Shown here: piece by piece, positions 6,617-10,513 of the stretch
Numbering within the stretch: position 1 is the first letter of the stretch
Layout: each line of letters begins with the position of its first letter
Source of the DNA: JAPXSY01 sp034003585
GTDB taxonomy: Bacteria > Verrucomicrobiota > Kiritimatiellia > RFP12 > UBA1067
NCBI GenBank assembly: GCA_034003585.1
Contig: JAVEYH010000121.1
Location: 1-10,513, forward strand
Direction: 5' to 3'
DNA: 10,513 nucleotides
Position numbers and translations under genes: made by a program
The notes under the pieces: generated by a model
What the model saw: only the letters and a program-made list of their open reading frames with translations
What the model was told of the DNA's origin: nothing
The model's database searches: none

Positions 6617-9064
6617 TCACCCCGCAGGAACCAGAATCCCGTCGGGCCGCCTGCGCCACGGCACCCAGCAGAGGCCCACGGCACTGACGGAGAGGTCGGA
6701 TTTCCGCGGCCGCACGGGGCGTTTGACGAGCGCCAGCGCTTCGGGTGCGACCGGGGCTTGCAGGGCGGAGACCTCCCGGTCGAACTGTTCCTGCAGGTCG
6801 TTCAGCCGTTGCCGGAGGGTCTCGGCATTTTCGGCGGCGCGTGCGACGTCCCCGCTCTCTTTGCTGATCCGCCCCGCGTTCCGCATGGCGGTCGCGGCGC
6901 GTCCAACCGTACCGACCCGGGCGGCCCCGCGGCCGAGGAACGCGCCCAGCAGCGTGGCGCCGAACGAGAGCGCGGTGTTGAATTTCTGCTGGCCCGCCTG
7001 GGCTTTTTCGCGCGCCACGCGCTCCTCCGCGCGCCGGATCTGGTCCGTGAGGGTCCGGAACTTCGGCGCGTACGCGGCTTTCCACTTCGCGAGTTCGGCA
7101 TCACGCTGTTCGCGCAACCGCAAGATGATGCGCGCGCGGAAGTCCCCTTCCGGCTCCTCCGGCAGCGCGGCGAGTTTCATCTCCGGATAGGTTGACAGTT
7201 CGAACGTTTGGGTCTGGTAGAGATGGCTTTCCAGGGCCTTGGCCCAGGACGCGAGTTGTTTGGGGCCCGGCAGGCGAACGGGCGGGGTTTCGAACGCCGC
7301 CGCCGGCAAGGGTTGGGGGTCCACAAGGGCAGAGGGGGCACCGCGCCGGATTTCGCACTCCTCCCAGGCGGCGCGGGCACCCTCATCCAGAAACGGCGCG
7401 AGCGCGATTCCGTTCATCCAGAGGTCGAGACCCGCTTTCGCATCGACAAAGCGCATGCTGACGAGGCCTGCCGCCATGGGCCGGTAGACCAGACCGGGTT
7501 CCGCCGCGCGAGGGCGGAGGTGGAAGACGGGGAGATCCGGGGGCAGGGGATGGCCCGCGGACGGGGGGAGGGATGTTGCGGAGGCGGCCGGGGCACGCGC
7601 GCCGGAGAGCGCCGCCGTCTGGGTTGCGGGTTGCGCCGCCGGCGGGGTGACGTTTTGCGGCGGCGCGAGGGCCGCGAGCTGCGGCAGGGTCAGCGGCCCG
7701 CGCAGGTAACTCAGCGCCCACCGGGTCTGGAACAGCACCGGTTCCTCCTCGTGGACATTCCGCATCAGAAACAGGCGGTTGCCGAGACCGGCCAGGATCT
7801 GTTCGGTCCGTGCCCGGTCGAAGCCGGCGCCGCTGCTGGCGGCCGCGCCTTCCAGGCCTTCGATCACCCGTTTCTTGTCGCGTTCAGTCTGAAGCCGCCC
7901 GATGAACCAGGTGCCGCAGTTCGAAAGGCCCTTGTAATCGAGATCCACGGGGTTCTGTGTGGCGAGCACGACGCCGAGGCCGTAGGCGCGGGCCTGTTTG
8001 AGCAGGGTCAGCATCGGCGTTTTCGAGGGCGGGTTGGCGGTGGGAGGGAAGAACCCGAAGATCTCATCCATGTAGAGCAGGGCCCGGAGACTGCCGGTGC
8101 CGGATTGGGTCCGCATCCAGGCGATCACCTCGTTGAGCAGCAGGGTCACGAAGAACATCCTCTCGGTATCGGAGAGGTGCGCCAGATAGAGGATCACATG
8201 GCGCGGTTTGCCGGCCGGGGAAAACAACAGGCGCTGCACGTCAAGGGGCTCGCCCTCCATCCAGGCTCCGAAGCCGGGCGACGCCAGGATATTGTTGAGG
8301 CGCATGGCCAACCCCATGCGCTCGGCTTCGGGGTAGAAGGTTTCGAGATCGAACACGCCGACCCGGGCGAAAGGCGGTTTCCGCACGTCGCGGATCAGGG
8401 CGGCGAGATCCAGGTCGCGGCCTTCGCGCCAGGCATGATCAAACAGATTGGAGAGCAGGATGTGGTCGCGGCTCTGAACGGGATCCGCATCCAGGCCGAG
8501 CAGGCCGAGCAGGCCGGAAACCGCCGCCAGGATCCGGTCACGCAACGCGGAGTCGTCGTTCCGGAGCGACGGGGGCGGCGCGGCGAACGAGCGCAGGACC
8601 TGGAGTGGACGCACGGAGGCGTTGCCGGGGGTGTAGACGGCGAACTCCGCGCCGTCCCGCAACCGGCGGATGCGGGACGAATCCTGGCCCCACTCGGCGA
8701 GCCCGTCGCGCCAGGTCCGGGCCGTGGCCGCGGCGAGATCCGGAAGGCTCATCCCTTTGCGCGCGGCTTCGGAGGGGTCGACCCAAGGCTGAAAGGCTTC
8801 GGGCGTGAGGTCCGGGAACTGCAGCATCAGATTCGCGAGATCGCCTTTGGGATCGATCAGGATCGCGGGAATCCCGTCGATCGCCGCCTCTTCCAGCATT
8901 GCGAGGGCGAGCCCTGTTTTCCCGCTGCCGGTCATGCCCGCCAACACTGCGTGGGTCGTCAGATCTTTGGCGTCATACAGCAGGAGGTTGTCCGTCCGTG
9001 CCCCTGCCGCGGGATCATACTCCCTGCCCAGATAGAACGAACCGAGTTTCTCGAAGTCCTGCAT
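6617..9064 (-). CDS. HerA/DUF853-like P-loop ATPase with coiled-coil carboxy region
   Basis: This 815-residue protein belongs to the FtsK-HerA superfamily of P-loop ATPases (DUF87/DUF853-like). The Walker A motif is GMTGSGKT (43-50), followed by LIDPKGDLANL (69-79), a hallmark of this group. Walker B is LLYMDE (329-334), the sensor segment LATQNP (367-372), and a likely arginine finger is in FIGRLQTERDKK (387-398). After a Pro/Ala-rich linker (about 465-515) come a domain I cannot name (about 515-640), a helical coiled coil (640-695), a small Gly/Ala-rich helical hairpin (697-732), more coiled coil (735-770) and a basic tail ending in a short Trp-rich strand. No membrane anchor or signal is clear. 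Members are annotated as helicase-like or translocase ATPases; no HerA partner nuclease (NurA) is next to it here. The ATG at 9064 has AGGGAG at 9070-9075. It starts 71 bases after guaA with no terminator seen, so co-transcription is possible. Confidence 0.9.
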   Translation of the reverse strand: MQDFEKLGSFYLGREYDPAAGARTDNLLLYDAKDLTTHAVLAGMTGSGKTGLALAMLEEAAIDGIPAILIDPKGDLANLMLQFPDLTPEAFQPWVDPSEAARKGMSLPDLAAATARTWRDGLAEWGQDSSRIRRLRDGAEFAVYTPGNASVRPLQVLRSFAAPPPSLRNDDSALRDRILAAVSGLLGLLGLDADPVQSRDHILLSNLFDHAWREGRDLDLAALIRDVRKPPFARVGVFDLETFYPEAERMGLAMRLNNILASPGFGAWMEGEPLDVQRLLFSPAGKPRHVILYLAHLSDTERMFFVTLLLNEVIAWMRTQSGTGSLRALLYMDEIFGFFPPTANPPSKTPMLTLLKQARAYGLGVVLATQNPVDLDYKGLSNCGTWFIGRLQTERDKKRVIEGLEGAAASSGAGFDRARTEQILAGLGNRLFLMRNVHEEEPVLFQTRWALSYLRGPLTLPQLAALAPPQNVTPPAAQPATQTAALSGARAPAASATSLPPSAGHPLPPDLPVFHLRPRAAEPGLVYRPMAAGLVSMRFVDAKAGLDLWMNGIALAPFLDEGARAAWEECEIRRGAPSALVDPQPLPAAAFETPPVRLPGPKQLASWAKALESHLYQTQTFELSTYPEMKLAALPEEPEGDFRARIILRLREQRDAELAKWKAAYAPKFRTLTDQIRRAEERVAREKAQAGQQKFNTALSFGATLLGAFLGRGAARVGTVGRAATAMRNAGRISKESGDVARAAENAETLRQRLNDLQEQFDREVSALQAPVAPEALALVKRPVRPRKSDLSVSAVGLCWVPWRRRPDGILVPAG
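8492..8518 (-). repeat. Short 9-bp tandem repeat inside the ATPase gene
   Basis: The plus-strand unit CAGGCCGAG occurs twice in a row, with a third copy differing in its last two bases. On the coding strand it gives the Leu/Gly-rich stretch SGLLGLLGL (residues 183-191). It looks like local slippage in a coding sequence and keeps the frame. Confidence 0.75.
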
Positions 9065-9135
9065 GGTCTCTCCCTGTTACAGGTTTCCCTCCGTCGTTTA
9101 CCGGCGCAGTCGCGTGCGGCGCGGCCTCCTTGCCG

Positions 9136-10404
9136 TCACTCCCATTCGATCGTGGACGGCGGCTTGCTCGTAATGTCGTAGACCACGCGGTTCACCTGCG
9201 GCACCTCGCGGGTGATCCGCTCGGAGACGGCCTCCAGCACATCCGGCGAAATTTTCACGAACCGTGCGGTCATGAAGTCCGACGTTTGCACCGCCCGCAG
9301 CGCGACGGTGTAGGCATAGGTTCGGGCGTCCTCGCTGACGCCCACGGACCGGTTGCCGGTCAGCACGGCGAAATACTGGCTGGCCTGCGCTTCCAGCCCG
9401 GCGGCCATGATCGCGTCCCGGAACAGGAAATCCGCCGCGCGTAAAATGTCGAGTTTCTCCCGGGTGACCTCACCGAGACAGCGCACCCCCAGGCCGGGGC
9501 CCGGAAACGGCTGGCGCATGGCGATCGGGGCCGGAATCCCCAGGGCCAGGGCCACCTGGCGCACCTCATCCTTGAACAGGTACTTCAAGGGTTCGACCAG
9601 CCCCTTGAACGCGATGCGTTCGGGCAGGCCGCCGACATTGTGGTGGGCCTTCACCGGTTTCCCGCCATCCCAGCCGCTTTCGATGATGTCGGGGTAGATG
9701 GTCCCCTGCACCAGGAAGTCCGGCTCGCCCGCCGCGCCGGCCTCCTCCTCAAACACGCGGATGAACTCCTCGCCGATGATCTTGCGTTTGCGTTCCGGGT
9801 CGGTGACGCCCGCCAACCGCGCGAGGAACCGCTCTGCCGCATCGACATGGCGCAACGCGATTCCGAACCGGTCACGGAACACGGAGCAGACCTCCTCCGG
9901 TTCGCCTTTGCGCATCAGGCCGTGATCCACGAACACACAGGTGAGTTGGTCGCCTACCGCCCGGTGCGCGAGCAGGGCGCAGACCGAAGAGTCGACACCG
10001 CCGGACATCGCCAGCAGGACCCGGCGCGGCCCGACCGTCTCCCGGATCCCGTCGATCGCCTCGCGGATGAACGCCTCAACCGTCCAATCCTGACGCAAGC
10101 CGCACCGGCCGAGGAGAAAGGATTCGAAGGTGGAGATTTCGCAGGGCAGATCCGCCAGATCCAGAACCGGGACGCCCAGCGCCGCGGGATTTGCCGCGGG
10201 AGAGCGGTCGAGAGTGGCCGCACCGAACCCCGCGCCGCGCTGCAGCACCAGCGCCTGGGGGCGGAGGGCTTCGATCCGTTCGCGCGCGGCGGTGCAGGGG
10301 AGCACTTCACAATAGATGTTGAGCTGCCGGATGAATTTTGCCGCGGCCTGGCTGTTGATGGCGCCGAAATCAAGGATCACGACGGTGTCATGTGTCTGCT
10401 TCAC
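9136..10404 (-). CDS. guaA: GMP synthase with truncated, degenerate glutaminase domain
   Basis: GMP synthase makes GMP from XMP, ATP and an ammonia donor, the last step of guanine nucleotide synthesis. The synthetase half is clear: the PP-loop SGGVDSS (134-140), QGTIYPDIIES (233-243), KAHHNVGGLP (252-261), FKDEVR (277-282), PFPGPGLGVR (299-308) and the family carboxy end VVYDITSKPPSTIEWE. These contain the ATP-binding and dimerisation regions and look intact. The protein is 422 residues, against about 510-525 for usual bacterial GuaA. The shortfall is in the amino-terminal glutamine amidotransferase domain: the first strand (VVILDFGAINSQ) is recognisable, the SGGP motif reads QRGAG, and the nucleophile elbow (CYGM-type) and the HPE motif are missing. 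Thus the Cys-His-Glu triad is absent. It may use free ammonia or a separate amidotransferase. It starts at GTG 10404, with CGGAGG four bases upstream. Confidence 0.93.
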   Translation of the reverse strand: MKQTHDTVVILDFGAINSQAAAKFIRQLNIYCEVLPCTAARERIEALRPQALVLQRGAGFGAATLDRSPAANPAALGVPVLDLADLPCEISTFESFLLGRCGLRQDWTVEAFIREAIDGIRETVGPRRVLLAMSGGVDSSVCALLAHRAVGDQLTCVFVDHGLMRKGEPEEVCSVFRDRFGIALRHVDAAERFLARLAGVTDPERKRKIIGEEFIRVFEEEAGAAGEPDFLVQGTIYPDIIESGWDGGKPVKAHHNVGGLPERIAFKGLVEPLKYLFKDEVRQVALALGIPAPIAMRQPFPGPGLGVRCLGEVTREKLDILRAADFLFRDAIMAAGLEAQASQYFAVLTGNRSVGVSEDARTYAYTVALRAVQTSDFMTARFVKISPDVLEAVSERITREVPQVNRVVYDITSKPPSTIEWE

Positions 10405-10408
10405 GGTT

Positions 10409-10414
10409 CCTCCG
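10409..10414 (-). promoter_or_regulatory. Ribosome binding site of guaA
   Basis: On the minus strand CGGAGG lies four bases before the GTG at 10404. It is a strong site and supports GTG as the start, in preference to any internal Met. Confidence 0.75.
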
Positions 10415-10465
10415 TACCCGGTTGTTGAACAGGCCGCCGGTTCACCCCGGGGTCCTTAAGGTCGA

Positions 10466-10495
10466 ATCATAACAGGAAATGCGGCGCGGGAACAA
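10466..10495 (-). promoter_or_regulatory. Predicted sigma-70-type promoter of guaA with extended -10
   Basis: On the minus strand TATGAT (10466-10471) matches five of six -10 bases and is preceded by TGT, giving an extended -10. TTGTTC (10490-10495) is a weaker -35 at 18 bases. Transcription would begin near 10459 and leave a leader of about 55 bases. That leader contains a 10-base palindrome ACCCCGGGGT at 10444-10453, which could be a protein site or chance in GC-rich DNA. If genuine, this promoter probably drives guaA and perhaps the ATPase, kinase and cysteine-cluster genes after it. Confidence 0.55.
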
Positions 10496-10496
10496 G

Positions 10497-10513
10497 CCGG
10501 AACGCGATTCCGG
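10497..10513. repeat. Inverted repeat at the window edge, next to the guaA -35
   Basis: CCGGAA and TTCCGG are perfect complements separated by five bases, and the window ends on the last base, so the stem may be longer. It abuts the predicted -35. It could be the stem of a terminator for a gene further right on the minus strand, followed by CTTGTT, or an operator. Without the adjoining sequence neither can be chosen. Confidence 0.4.

Noticed and set aside
5020..6687. Plus-strand open frame that runs through the run of N
   Set aside because: It depends on unknown bases and is antisense to the kinase.
6024..7085. Minus-strand open frame through the run of N, overlapping both ATPase and kinase genes
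   Set aside because: Out of frame with both genes, spans the gap, and has Arg/Pro-rich low-complexity composition.
9065..9135. Terminator or separate promoter between guaA and the ATPase gene
   Set aside because: No stem with a T tract and no good -35/-10 pair is visible in these 71 bases.
7208..9181. Plus-strand open frame of 657 codons opposite the ATPase gene
   Set aside because: It mirrors a gene with clear Walker motifs; the product is Gly/Arg/Gln-rich with no family pattern. A GC-bias shadow.
6617..10404. A defence island centred on the HerA-like ATPase
   Set aside because: No nuclease, SIR2, methylase, toxin or mobile-element gene is present beside it; its neighbours are guaA and a sensor kinase.
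9640..10428. Plus-strand open frame of 262 codons opposite guaA
   Set aside because: Antisense to the PP-loop region of guaA, with no recognisable features.

Overview
The window is GC-rich bacterial DNA carrying seven protein genes and one 100-base run of N at 6466-6565, so it is a piece of a scaffolded, probably metagenomic, assembly. Nothing in it fixes the taxon. The GC-rich codon use, the sugar isomerase/epimerase of a type abundant in Verrucomicrobiota, Kiritimatiellota and Planctomycetes, and the Cys-cluster (YkgJ-type) protein would fit a PVC-group or deltaproteobacterium-like anaerobe. That is a low-confidence inference.

Layout. On the plus strand, 18-2714 holds three genes: a xylose-isomerase-like TIM-barrel protein, a multi-spanning permease of the Cu/Zn-efflux (SO_0444-like, ArsP/DUF318-related) type, and a small single-domain cupin. 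The first two are 28 bases apart and look co-transcribed. The cupin follows after 86 bases. On the minus strand, 10404 down to 2686 holds four genes in one direction: a GMP synthase (guaA) with its own promoter and ribosome site, a HerA/DUF853-like P-loop ATPase, a large CHASE-PAS-PAS-PAS hybrid histidine kinase whose amino end is lost in the assembly gap, and a small cysteine-cluster protein that starts three bases after the kinase stop. The two blocks converge and overlap tail to tail by 29 bases at 2686-2714.

How the genes relate. There is no obvious single pathway. The kinase and the cysteine-cluster protein are almost certainly translated from one message. The kinase senses through an extracytoplasmic CHASE domain and three cytoplasmic PAS domains, the first with a five-cysteine insertion, and ends in its own receiver domain. 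No DNA-binding response regulator is present in the window. The permease has Cys- and His-rich loops suited to soft-metal handling. Linking these genes into one metal- or redox-related function would be speculation.

The most notable observation is the GMP synthase. Its ATP-pyrophosphatase and dimerisation parts look complete, but the glutaminase domain is about 100 residues short, lacks the Cys-His-Glu triad and is eroded elsewhere, so the enzyme as written cannot take ammonia from glutamine in the usual way. I did not find a mobile element, CRISPR array, tRNA or rRNA, and I see no clear new defence or biosynthetic system.
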